A stretch of 32,501 nt of DNA from an uncultured Prevotella sp. (lineage in GTDB: Bacteria; Bacteroidota; Bacteroidia; Bacteroidales; Bacteroidaceae): the NCBI GenBank assembly GCA_946403845.1, contig CAMJBL010000026.1, positions 1 through 32,501 of the forward strand, read 5' to 3'. Shown piece after piece: positions 15,596 to 23,208 of the stretch. Within the stretch, counting starts at the first letter, position 1; the number at the start of each line of letters is the position of its first letter. The notes below the pieces were generated by a model. That model was not told the DNA's origin and ran no database searches. It saw only the letters and a list, made by a program, of their open reading frames with translations. The position numbers and the translations under genes were made by a program.

Positions 15596-16711
15596 ATGAA
15601 TATGGAAAAGGAGTTAAGAGTCATTATCAGTGGAGGCGGCACGGGAGGTCACATCTTCCCCGCAGTATCCATTGCCAATGCTGTCAAAGCCATACGTCCG
15701 GATGCGAAGATCCTCTTTGTAGGTGCCATCGGACGAATGGAGATGCAGCGTGTTCCGGCTGCTGGTTATGAGATCAAGGGACTGCCTATCTGCGGTTTCG
15801 ATCGTAAGAACCTGCTGAAGAACATCAAGGTGCTCTATAAAATCTGGAAGAGTCAGCGCATGGCTAAGAAGATCATCAAAGACTTCCGTCCTCAGGTGGC
15901 AGTCGGCGTGGGTGGCTATGCCAGTGGTCCTACACTCAACAAGGCTGCAGCCATGGGTATCCCCTGCCTCATCCAGGAACAGAACTCCTATGCAGGTGTC
16001 ACCAACAAGCTGTTGGCCAAGAAGGCAGAGAAGATCTGTGTGGCCTACGAAGGCATGGAACGTTTCTTCCCCGCCGAGAAGATCATCCTCACTGGCAACC
16101 CCGTGCGTCAGGCACTTCTCGATACAACGATTACCCGTGAGGATGCCATCCGTAGTTTCGGCCTTGACCCTGAGAAGAAGACCATCCTGCTCGTAGGCGG
16201 TAGTCTGGGGGCCCGTACCATCAACGAGAGCATGCTCCGCCACCTGGACCTCATCAAGGAGAGCGGTTTGCAGTTCATCTGGCAGACAGGGAAATACTAT
16301 AGTGCAGAAATCAACGAAAGACTGAAAGGTCAGGACCTACCCAACCTGAAGGTGACTGACTTCATCACGGATATGGGTGCCGCCTATCGTGCCGCCGACC
16401 TGGTGATCAGTCGTGCAGGTGCCAGCAGCATCTCTGAATTCTGTCTGATTGGCAAGCCGGTTATCCTGGTGCCCAGCCCCAATGTGGCCGAAGACCATCA
16501 GACCAAGAACGCCCTGGCCCTCTCCACACGCGATGCAGCCATCTACATCAAAGATGCCGAGGCGCCTGATGTTCTGCTACAGACTGCTATCGAGACCGTC
16601 AATGACGAAGCCAAACTGAAATCGCTGAGCGAGAATGTGCTCAAACTTGCACTGCCCGACTCTGCCAATATCATTGCCAAAGAAGTGATTAATCTAGCAA
16701 ATGGAATTTAA
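15596..16711 (+). CDS. murG: UDP-GlcNAc:lipid I N-acetylglucosaminyltransferase
   Basis: A 371-residue GT28 enzyme that converts lipid I to lipid II at the inner face of the membrane. The N-terminal glycine loop GGGTGGH is at residues 13-19, a second loop GGSLGAR near 201-207, and the donor-binding region with SRAGASSISE near 271-280. The ATG at 15596 is preferred; a second ATG two codons later would also work. It overlaps murC by 11 nt in another frame, indicating translational coupling. Confidence 0.97.
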   Translation: MNMEKELRVIISGGGTGGHIFPAVSIANAVKAIRPDAKILFVGAIGRMEMQRVPAAGYEIKGLPICGFDRKNLLKNIKVLYKIWKSQRMAKKIIKDFRPQVAVGVGGYASGPTLNKAAAMGIPCLIQEQNSYAGVTNKLLAKKAEKICVAYEGMERFFPAEKIILTGNPVRQALLDTTITREDAIRSFGLDPEKKTILLVGGSLGARTINESMLRHLDLIKESGLQFIWQTGKYYSAEINERLKGQDLPNLKVTDFITDMGAAYRAADLVISRAGASSISEFCLIGKPVILVPSPNVAEDHQTKNALALSTRDAAIYIKDAEAPDVLLQTAIETVNDEAKLKSLSENVLKLALPDSANIIAKEVINLANGI

Positions 16712-18083
16712 GAATATAAAAGCAGTTTATTTCATCGGAGCCGGTGGCATCGGCATGAGTGCCATCGCCCGCTACTTCATTAAGAAAGGTCTTGTGGTAG
16801 GCGGCTACGACAAGACTCCCTCCGAACTCACCCGCAGACTGGAGAAGGAAGGTATGCTCATCCATTATGAGGAGAACACTGACGAGATTCCCCATGCCTG
16901 CAAGAAGAAGGAGTCGTGTCTCGTCATCTATACACCGGCCATTCCCGATAACCATCAGGAGCTCCAGTTCTTCCGTGAGAACGGTTTTGAGATCCAGAAG
17001 CGGGCCCAAGTGCTTGGCACCCTGACACAGGCCCATAAGGGTCTCTGCGTGGCTGGTACCCACGGTAAGACCACCACATCGACCATGTGCGCCCATATCA
17101 TGCACCAGAGTCACCTCAACTGTAATGCCTTCCTAGGTGGTATCTCCAAGAACTATGGCACCAACTATATCCTCTCCGATTCCGAATACGTGGTTATCGA
17201 GGCCGACGAATTCGACCGTTCGTTCCACTGGCTCCATCCCTGGATGAGTGTCATCACCTCCACAGACCCTGACCACCTGGATATCTATGGCACCAAAGAG
17301 GCCTATCTGGAGAGTTTCCGTCATTATACAGAACTGATCCAGCCTGGCGGCGCCCTGATCATCCATCGCGGCCTCGAGATGCAGGAGAACCTGCAGCACG
17401 GTGTCAGACGCTATGACTACAGCCTCAACGAGGGTGATTTCCATGCAGAGAATATCCGCATTGGCAACGGGGAGATCTACTTCGACTTCATCTCGCCCAT
17501 TGAGAACATCAGCAACGTTAAACTCGGACAGCCCATCCCCATCAATATCGAGAACGGCATTGCCGCTATGGCGATGGCCCAGCTCAATGGCTGTACCAAA
17601 GAGGAACTGAAATACGGCATGCAGACCTTTGGGGGTGTAGACCGTCGCTTCGACTTCAAAATCAAGACTGACAAACTGGTCTTCCTCAGCGACTATGCCC
17701 ACCACCCGAAAGAGATCTATCAGAGTGCCAAGAGCATTCGGGAACTGTATAAAGACAGACATATCACGGCTATTTTCCAGCCTCACCTCTATACCCGCAC
17801 CCGCGACTTCTACAAGGATTTCGCTGAGGCCCTGAGTCAGCTCGATGAGGTGATACTGACGGAAATCTACCCTGCCCGCGAGGAGCCTATCGAAGGCGTC
17901 ACCTCCAGGCTCATCTATGACAATCTGGGCGAGGGTGTGAAGAAAGAAATGATCCTGAAGGACGAGGTTCTCAACTACGTGAAGACCCACGACTTCGAAG
18001 TGCTCATCGTGCTGGGGGCTGGCGATTTAGACAACCAGGTGCCCCAAATCACCAAATTACTCAATAGTAAAATCAAGTCATAA
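16701..18083 (+). CDS. murC: UDP-MurNAc:L-alanine ligase
   Basis: A 460-residue Mur ligase that starts stem-peptide assembly by adding L-alanine to UDP-MurNAc. The N-terminal loop is IGAGGIGMSAIAR, the ATP loop GTHGKTTTS contains K123, and DYAHHPKEI near 335 is typical of MurC. Its start lies inside the murG end (11-nt overlap), and the ftsQ ATG follows its stop after one base. Confidence 0.97.
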   Translation: MEFKNIKAVYFIGAGGIGMSAIARYFIKKGLVVGGYDKTPSELTRRLEKEGMLIHYEENTDEIPHACKKKESCLVIYTPAIPDNHQELQFFRENGFEIQKRAQVLGTLTQAHKGLCVAGTHGKTTTSTMCAHIMHQSHLNCNAFLGGISKNYGTNYILSDSEYVVIEADEFDRSFHWLHPWMSVITSTDPDHLDIYGTKEAYLESFRHYTELIQPGGALIIHRGLEMQENLQHGVRRYDYSLNEGDFHAENIRIGNGEIYFDFISPIENISNVKLGQPIPINIENGIAAMAMAQLNGCTKEELKYGMQTFGGVDRRFDFKIKTDKLVFLSDYAHHPKEIYQSAKSIRELYKDRHITAIFQPHLYTRTRDFYKDFAEALSQLDEVILTEIYPAREEPIEGVTSRLIYDNLGEGVKKEMILKDEVLNYVKTHDFEVLIVLGAGDLDNQVPQITKLLNSKIKS

Positions 18084-18084
18084 T

Positions 18085-18828
18085 ATGGTTTTCAACTGGA
18101 AGAAGACATTCATCGCCCTTATCGACATCGCCATCGCAGTCTACTTGCTGTTGGCCGTCTCGGCATTCAATACGCCTGCCGAGAAAGCCACGGTATGTAC
18201 TGAGGTGAAGATCGACATCAACAACGAGGCAGTTGGCGGGTTTGTCAATCCCAGTGAGATCAAGAATATTCTGGAAAAGAACCACCTCTATCCCCTCGCC
18301 AAGAATATGGCCGAGATCAACTCGCGGGAAATAGAAGAGACCCTCCGGAAAAACCCGTTTGTGGAAAAAGCCGAGTGCTATAAGACCCAAAGCGGACATG
18401 TCTGCATCAGTCTGAAACAACGGACACCTATTCTTCATGTCATGGCTGACAATGGCGACAATTACTATCTTGACACTCATGGCGCCATACTGCCAGAGTC
18501 AAAATATGCCACTGATATGATTATCGTTACAGGTAATATTTCACGGAAGTATGCCCAGAAAACCCTGCCTTTGATAGGGAACACACTCCTGAAAGACAAG
18601 TTCTGGCAGAATCAGGTCGTACAGGTGAATATCCTCAATGACGGCACGGTGGAAATGGTTCCACGTATCGGCGAGCATATCATCTACCTTGGAGCCCCCG
18701 TCAACATCGACAAGAAGCTCGAACGCATGCGTAAGTTTTACCTCTATGGTCTGAATGTGGCGGGCTGGAATAAATACAGCTATATCAGTGTAGAATTCGA
18801 CAATCAGATCATCTGCAAAAAAAGGTAA
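18085..18828 (+). CDS. ftsQ: cell division protein FtsQ
   Basis: A 247-residue bitopic protein that recruits FtsL/FtsB and the FtsWI synthase. A short cytoplasmic tail (MVFNWKK) is followed by a transmembrane helix (about residues 8-28). A periplasmic POTRA-like part then starts near 38 (VNPSEIKNIL, ETLRKNPFVEKAE), with a beta domain to the end. FtsQ is weakly conserved; position between murC and ftsA supports the call. The start is 1 nt after the murC stop. Confidence 0.92.
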   Translation: MVFNWKKTFIALIDIAIAVYLLLAVSAFNTPAEKATVCTEVKIDINNEAVGGFVNPSEIKNILEKNHLYPLAKNMAEINSREIEETLRKNPFVEKAECYKTQSGHVCISLKQRTPILHVMADNGDNYYLDTHGAILPESKYATDMIIVTGNISRKYAQKTLPLIGNTLLKDKFWQNQVVQVNILNDGTVEMVPRIGEHIIYLGAPVNIDKKLERMRKFYLYGLNVAGWNKYSYISVEFDNQIICKKR

Positions 18829-18833
18829 CGGAG

Positions 18834-18889
18834 AGTTTATAGTTTAAAGTTTATAGTTTACGGTTTATAGTTTATAGTTTACAGTTCAA
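18834..18889 (+). repeat. 7-bp tandem array (AGTTTAT), eight units, between ftsQ and ftsA
   Basis: This is the longest array in the window: eight units in exact 7-bp phase (AGTTTAT, AGTTTAA, AGTTTAT, AGTTTAC, GGTTTAT, AGTTTAT, AGTTTAC, AGTTCAA). It starts 5 nt after the ftsQ stop and ends 11 nt before the ftsA ATG. C occurs only at unit ends in two copies and once in the last unit. Confidence 0.95.
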
Positions 18890-18900
18890 AGATATATAAG

Positions 18901-20349
18901 ATGGCAGCAAAGGAATTTATCGTAGCAATCGAACTCGGCTCATCGAAGATGACCGGTATCGCGGGACAAAAGAATCTCGACGGTAGCATTACCGTCCTCG
19001 CCATGGTGAAGGAGGACTCTTCATCCTTCATCCGCAAAGGGTATGTGTATAATATTGACAAGACCGCACAATGCCTGACCAACATCATCAAGAAACTGGA
19101 GAACCAGCTTAAGACGGAGATCCTCCAGGTATATGTAGGTGTTGGCGGACAATCCATCCGCAGTGTCAGAAACATTGTTGCCAAGGATCTGCCTGCGGAC
19201 ACGCGAATCACACAAGACATGGTCATCGAACTCATGGATGCCAATCGCAATATGAAATATCAGGATCAGGAGATCCTTGATGCTGCCGTTCAGGAATATA
19301 AGGTAGACTCTCAGTACCAGCTGGATCCCGTAGGTATTCAGGCTTCACACTTGGAGGGTAATTTCCTGAATATCCTTCAGCGTACCGCGTTTTATCGCAA
19401 CCTCAACAAGTGTTTTGAGGTGGCTGGCATCAATGTGGCAGAGATGTATCTTGCACCGTTAGCTCTGGCCGATGCCGTACTGACAGAGGCAGAGAAACGT
19501 TCCGGCTGCGCTTTGGTTGACATTGGTTCCGACACGACAACAGTCTCCGTCTACAGCAAGAATATCTTACGCCATCTCGCAGTCATCCCCCTCGGCAGTA
19601 ACAACATCACCAAGGACATTGCCACCCTCCAGATGGAAGAGAGCGATGCCGAGCGAATGAAATTGAAATACGCTTCCGCCTATACCGACAATAATGACAT
19701 CGACAATAATCTGAAATACTCCATCGATCCGGAGCGTCAGGTAGAGAGCCGCAAGTTCATTGAGATTGTGGAAGGCCGACTGGAGGAGATCATCGAGAAC
19801 GTATGGTATCAGATCCCGTCGGAATACTATGATAAGCTGCTGGGAGGTATCATCCTGACGGGCGGCGGTTCGAATATGAGCAATATCGAACAAGCCTTTA
19901 TGAACCACACCCATGTGGACAAAATCCGTACCGCCAAGTTCGTCACCCACACCATCAACGCCACCCAGGAGGATATCAAAGCTAAGGATGGTAAGATGAA
20001 CACCGTGCTGGGCCTGCTTGCCAAGGGCGACATGAATTGTGCAGGAAATGAATTCTCCAATGACCTTTTCGGTCAGAAGAAGGAGTCAAATACTCACACT
20101 GCCAACGACCAGCGTCAAGCCCGTCAGATCAGTGAGATTCCTGCCGGCGTCATCCGTACGGAAGCTGAAAAACAGAAGGCCGAGGAAGAGAAACGTCGCC
20201 TGCAAGAGGAGATCGACCGCCAGAAGCGTGAGGAAGAAGAAGCCGAGCGCCAGCGTATCGCTGCTGAAAAGCGAGAGAACAGTGCCTGGAACAAGCTGAA
20301 GAAGGGGATTCTGAAGTTTGGTAAATCCATCGTCGAAGAAGAAGAGTAA
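18901..20349 (+). CDS. ftsA: cell division protein FtsA
   Basis: A 482-residue actin-fold ATPase that tethers FtsZ to the membrane. The N-terminal phosphate loop is ELGSSKMTGI (residues 11-20), the second is DIGSDTTTVSV near 207-217, and ILTGGGSNM near 318-326 is the adenosine-binding motif. The core ends near residue 395. A charged linker (about 425-460) with a predicted coiled coil rich in Glu, Arg and Lys follows. The end, WNKLKKGILKFGKSIV, can form the amphipathic membrane-targeting helix. The linker makes it about 60 residues longer than E. coli FtsA. Confidence 0.97.
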   Translation: MAAKEFIVAIELGSSKMTGIAGQKNLDGSITVLAMVKEDSSSFIRKGYVYNIDKTAQCLTNIIKKLENQLKTEILQVYVGVGGQSIRSVRNIVAKDLPADTRITQDMVIELMDANRNMKYQDQEILDAAVQEYKVDSQYQLDPVGIQASHLEGNFLNILQRTAFYRNLNKCFEVAGINVAEMYLAPLALADAVLTEAEKRSGCALVDIGSDTTTVSVYSKNILRHLAVIPLGSNNITKDIATLQMEESDAERMKLKYASAYTDNNDIDNNLKYSIDPERQVESRKFIEIVEGRLEEIIENVWYQIPSEYYDKLLGGIILTGGGSNMSNIEQAFMNHTHVDKIRTAKFVTHTINATQEDIKAKDGKMNTVLGLLAKGDMNCAGNEFSNDLFGQKKESNTHTANDQRQARQISEIPAGVIRTEAEKQKAEEEKRRLQEEIDRQKREEEEAERQRIAAEKRENSAWNKLKKGILKFGKSIVEEEE

Positions 20350-20350
20350 T

Positions 20351-20371
20351 GTGAACCGTTAATAGTGAATA
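20351..20371 (+). repeat. degenerate 7-bp array (GTGAATA) between ftsA and ftsZ
   Basis: Three degenerate units (GTGAACC, GTTAATA, GTGAATA) in 7-bp phase, and a partial fourth (GTT) running to the ftsZ ATG at 20375. It begins directly after the ftsA stop. It is related to the AGTGAAT family at 3711 and 11613. Confidence 0.75.
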
Positions 20372-20374
20372 GTT

Positions 20375-21712
20375 ATGGCAGACAATATGAATATAGATAT
20401 CCTCGACTTCGGAGCCCCCGAGAAGGATCATAGCATCATCAAAGTGATTGGTGTTGGCGGTGGCGGCGGAAACGCTGTCAACCACATGTATCGTGAAGGT
20501 ATTCACGATGTGACATTCGTCCTGTGTAACACAGACAACCAGGCTCTCAACGACTCACCCGTACCCGTTCATCTGCAGTTGGGTAAGGAAGGTTTGGGTG
20601 CTGGCAACAAGCCCGAGAAAGCCCGTCAGGCAGCAGAAGAGAGCATAGAAGACATCAAGGGTATGCTTAACGATGGTACCCGTATGGCCTTTATTACGGC
20701 TGGCATGGGTGGTGGTACAGGAACTGGTGCAGCCCCTGTCATTGCCCGCGTTTCTAAGGAACTCGGCATTCTGACCGTAGGTATCGTCACCATCCCCTTC
20801 CGCTTCGAAGGTGACCGTAAGATTGACCAGGCCCTCGATGGTGTCGAAGAGATGCAGAAGCATGTCGATGCCCTGCTCGTCATCAACAACGAACGTCTGC
20901 GTGAGATCTATCCGGAGCTCTCTGTGCTCGATGCTTTCGGCAAGGCAGATGATACGCTCTCTGTGGCCGCTAAGTCCATTGCAGAGATTATCACCGTTCA
21001 CGGCCTCATCAACCTCGACTTCAACGATGTGAAGACCGTTCTGAAGGACGGAGGCGTGGCTATCATGTCTACCGGCTATGGCGAGGGCGAGGGACGTGTG
21101 AAGAAGGCTATTGAGGATGCCCTCAACTCACCGTTGCTCAACGACAACGATATCTTCAATTCCAAGAAGATCCTGCTTAGCATCTCGTTTGCAGGTTCAA
21201 AGGACGGTCAGCAGTCGCTGATGATGGAGGAGATGAACGATGTGAACGACTTCATGGCCAAGTTCGGCAGCGACTTCGAAATCAAATGGGGTCTGGCTAC
21301 TGATCCGGAACTCGGTAAGAAAGTTAAGGTCACCATTCTGGCCACTGGCTTCGGCATCGAGAGTGTCGACGGTATGGATGCCCATATGAAGAAGCATACG
21401 CAGGACGATATCAACCGCATCGCCGAGGAGCAGGCCAAGGCTTTGGAGCGTCAGGATCGCCGTAACCGCTTCTATGGTGGCGACAGCACAGCCAAGCGTT
21501 ACAAACGTCGTCCTAACATCTATCTGTTCCGTCCAGAGGACCTCGACAATGATGATGTGATCTCCGCTGTTGAGTCTACGCCTACCTACAAACGTACCCG
21601 TGAGATTCTCGACAGCATCAATTCGCAGGCCACTGGCGACATCGTGGCTGAGGAGCCTGTATCAGATGCACACGACGAACCCGTACAAGGCACCATCAAG
21701 TTCTTCTCGTAA
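20375..21712 (+). CDS. ftsZ: cell division GTPase FtsZ
   Basis: A 445-residue tubulin-like GTPase that forms the Z ring. The glycine-rich N-terminal loop is VGGGGGNAVNHM, and the tubulin signature GGGTGTGAAP is at residues 112-121. The NNERL and DAFGKADDTL blocks follow, and the T7 loop region has NLDFNDVKTVL near 211-221. The C-terminal linker is long and ends GTIKFFS; the common DIPxFLR-like peptide that binds FtsA in many bacteria is not recognisable. It is the last dcw gene and converges on recO, with 12 nt between the stops and no clear terminator. Confidence 0.98.
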   Translation: MADNMNIDILDFGAPEKDHSIIKVIGVGGGGGNAVNHMYREGIHDVTFVLCNTDNQALNDSPVPVHLQLGKEGLGAGNKPEKARQAAEESIEDIKGMLNDGTRMAFITAGMGGGTGTGAAPVIARVSKELGILTVGIVTIPFRFEGDRKIDQALDGVEEMQKHVDALLVINNERLREIYPELSVLDAFGKADDTLSVAAKSIAEIITVHGLINLDFNDVKTVLKDGGVAIMSTGYGEGEGRVKKAIEDALNSPLLNDNDIFNSKKILLSISFAGSKDGQQSLMMEEMNDVNDFMAKFGSDFEIKWGLATDPELGKKVKVTILATGFGIESVDGMDAHMKKHTQDDINRIAEEQAKALERQDRRNRFYGGDSTAKRYKRRPNIYLFRPEDLDNDDVISAVESTPTYKRTREILDSINSQATGDIVAEEPVSDAHDEPVQGTIKFFS

Positions 21713-21724
21713 ACTGAGACAGGA

Positions 21725-22453
21725 CTATCCTGCATAGAGTTCCTGCAGGACGCCGATGGACTTCATCTCCGGGAAATCAGGCAGATGAAGACGATAATAG
21801 ACGAGCGCAACCTCCAACAAGCGGTTGCGCTCGTCGTGTGACATCTGGAACAGGTGCATCGTGGCAAAGTCCATACGCATCATCAGTTGCACCTTCTCCG
21901 CTTCTTGTGGTTGTAGGAAATCGCGATGAAGGGGGGCCTGCGACAGGAACACACTCTCACGAAGATCAAAATAATCGCCTGCAGAGTAATCCTCCAAATT
22001 CGGATAAAAGCCTAAGAAACGGCTCAATCGCATTAAGAACACCAAGTGGAAATTGGCATAATGCTCAGATTGTCCGTCAAGCCATTGAACACTGTCACAC
22101 ACGTAGTCGAACAGCAACGTATTCTGCTGTTCGCTCCTTAATGCGTAATAAAGGAATTCCGCTATGAAAAGCGAGATGGCCAGTTTGCGTGAATCGAAAG
22201 GAATTGTGGTGAAGGGATGCAACAATCGGGCATCATTGAGTTTCTGAAGCTGCAGACGAGGACGCACCTCGACCTCTATCTCCAACATGGTCAATGGCTG
22301 GAAGTACTGTTTCTTCAACTTTCCCTTCGACGATTTTGGAATGCTGACAATAAAAGACAGCCTACCATAAGCTCTGGTAAACATATCCACAATCAATCGC
22401 GTTTCGCCATATTTGATCGTATGAAGCACGATAGCCGGTGTCTTTGTCAACAT
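21725..22453 (-). CDS. recO: DNA repair protein RecO
   Basis: A 242-residue RecO, which loads RecA through the RecF/RecOR pathway and anneals SSB-coated strands. The N-terminal OB fold covers about residues 1-80 (TPAIVLHTIKYGETRLIVDMFTR), and a helical C-terminal domain follows (RLSRFLGFYPNL near 145). No CxxC zinc-finger cysteines are visible, unlike some Gram-positive RecO proteins. The length is normal. A promoter-like -7 box lies only 7 nt upstream of the ATG, suggesting an almost leaderless transcript. Confidence 0.93.
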   Translation of the reverse strand: MLTKTPAIVLHTIKYGETRLIVDMFTRAYGRLSFIVSIPKSSKGKLKKQYFQPLTMLEIEVEVRPRLQLQKLNDARLLHPFTTIPFDSRKLAISLFIAEFLYYALRSEQQNTLLFDYVCDSVQWLDGQSEHYANFHLVFLMRLSRFLGFYPNLEDYSAGDYFDLRESVFLSQAPLHRDFLQPQEAEKVQLMMRMDFATMHLFQMSHDERNRLLEVALVYYRLHLPDFPEMKSIGVLQELYAG

Positions 22454-22460
22454 ACGCTTG

Positions 22461-22468
22461 CAAAGATA
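22461..22468 (-). promoter_or_regulatory. -7 box of the recO promoter
   Basis: TATCTTTG on the minus strand matches TAnnTTTG and is followed by C. No good -33 TTTG is visible at the usual distance. Transcription would start at about 22455, within a few bases of the recO ATG at 22453. Confidence 0.5.
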
Positions 22469-22477
22469 CGAAAAAAA

Positions 22478-22505
22478 GTGGAAAGAGGAAAGTAGAAAGA
22501 GGAAA
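22478..22505. repeat. 14-bp tandem duplication upstream of recO
   Basis: Two units of GTRGAAAGAGGAAA with one difference, plus a diverged third copy beginning at 22506. The period is 14, twice the 7-bp period of the operon arrays. It lies between the divergent recO and tRNA promoters rather than between co-transcribed genes. Confidence 0.8.
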
Positions 22506-22538
22506 GTTAGGAAGAAAATGCATTTTTTTATCGTTTTT

Positions 22539-22570
22539 CTTGGTCAATTGAAAAAATAGCAGTACCTTTG
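22539..22570 (+). promoter_or_regulatory. promoter of tRNA-Glu / rpsT
   Basis: -7 TACCTTTG (22563-22570) with CTTG (22539-22542) 20 nt upstream. The first base of the tRNA is about 20 nt downstream. Confidence 0.65.
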
Positions 22571-22589
22571 CACCCGCAAAATTGACGAC

Positions 22590-22661
22590 GGTCCCTTCGT
22601 CTATCGGCTAGGACGAGAGATTTTCATTCTCTAAAGAGGAGTTCGACTCTCCTAGGGACTA
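22590..22661 (+). tRNA. tRNA-Glu(UUC)
   Basis: A full 72-nt cloverleaf can be drawn: acceptor GGTCCCT/AGGGACT (first pair G-T), D arm, anticodon stem AGAGA/TCTCT with loop TTTTCAT giving anticodon TTC, a 4-nt variable loop, and T arm AGGAG/CTCCT with loop TTCGACT. The discriminator is A, and CCA is not encoded. It shares its promoter with the rpsT leader downstream. Confidence 0.96.
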
Positions 22662-22670
22662 CAAAATTAA

Positions 22671-22780
22671 ATTCGTCATCTGCACAGCCAAGTGCTACCT
22701 GCAAGGCGCAGGGATAAGGTGACGAGAGTCCTTCGGGGCTGCCCAGGGCGGTCAGAATGATGCAAGACCCACAGGCTTTA
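22671..22780 (+). promoter_or_regulatory. structured leader candidate between tRNA-Glu and rpsT
   Basis: This non-coding stretch has local pairings: CGTCA/TGACG enclosing two hairpins (GCAC-GTGC; CCTGC-GCAGG), then AGTCC-TTCG-GGGCT with a UUCG tetraloop, then GGTC/GACC. It is GC-rich compared with the AT-rich sequence on both sides. It may be an S20 autoregulatory leader or an independent small RNA processed from the tRNA transcript. I do not recognise it as a known family, and the fold is by eye. Confidence 0.5.
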
Positions 22781-22790
22781 ATTCATTATC

Positions 22791-22811
22791 ATTTAACATT
22801 AAACATTAAAC
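22791..22811 (+). repeat. 7-bp tandem array (ATTAAAC) before rpsT
   Basis: Three units: ATTTAAC, ATTAAAC, ATTAAAC. They are followed by an A run and the rpsT ATG at 22818. It is placed like the operon arrays, just before a start codon, and is AT-rich and unlikely to fold. Confidence 0.75.
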
Positions 22812-22817
22812 AAAAAA

Positions 22818-23069
22818 ATGGCAAATCACAAATCATCTGTGAAGCGCATCCGTCAGGAGAAGAAAAGAGCCCTTCACAACCACTACTACGCAAAAACCAT
22901 GCGTAACGCTGTGCGCAAACTTCGCGCTATGACTAATAAGGAAGAGGCTGCAGCCCTGTATCCAAAGGTACAGAAGATGCTGGACAAGCTGGCCAAGACC
23001 AACATTATCCACAAGAACAAGGCCGCAAACCTGAAGTCAAGTCTGGCACAGCACGTCAACAAACTTTAA
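22818..23069 (+). CDS. rpsT: 30S ribosomal protein S20
   Basis: An 83-residue basic helical protein with the S20 pattern: [13 protein letters not shown] at the start, [12 protein letters not shown] in the middle and [14 protein letters not shown] near the end. It binds the 5' and central domains of 16S rRNA. The length is slightly short of the E. coli protein, as usual. It is likely transcribed with tRNA-Glu from 22563 and stopped at the hairpin at 23096. Confidence 0.97.
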   Translation: MANHKSSVKRIRQEKKRALHNHYYAKTMRNAVRKLRAMTNKEEAAALYPKVQKMLDKLAKTNIIHKNKAANLKSSLAQHVNKL

Positions 23070-23095
23070 TAGGGTTGATTGTTAAAAAACAATAG

Positions 23096-23130
23096 AAGCC
23101 GCGATTCTTAGGAATTGCGGCTTTATTTTT
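23096..23130 (+). terminator. rpsT terminator
   Basis: A 12-bp stem (23096-23107 with 23112-23123, one G-T pair) with loop TTAG and then TTATTTTT. Confidence 0.92.
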
Positions 23131-23151
23131 AAGTTTTCTTTGCAGATAAAC

Positions 23152-23183
23152 TTTGTTTATCTGACCTTTTTTTTGTAATTTTG
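23152..23183 (+). promoter_or_regulatory. gyrB promoter
   Basis: A textbook Bacteroidetes promoter: TTTG (23152-23155), 20-nt spacer, TAATTTTG (23176-23183). The leader to the ATG at 23209 is about 20 nt. Confidence 0.8.
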
Positions 23184-23208
23184 CACCCATAATTCAAACA
23201 TAAGCAAA

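Noticed and set aside
18834..18889. Tandem array considered as a CRISPR
   Set aside because: Units are 7 bp with no spacers and no cas genes nearby.
21713..21735. Small hairpin between ftsZ and recO as a terminator
   Set aside because: Only about 5 bp of stem (CAGGA/TCCTG) and no T run.
22671..22730. Resemblance of CGTCATCTGC to part of the bacterial SRP RNA
   Set aside because: The similarity is short and on the wrong strand relative to the conserved SRP loop; the GGAAG/AGCAG signature is absent.
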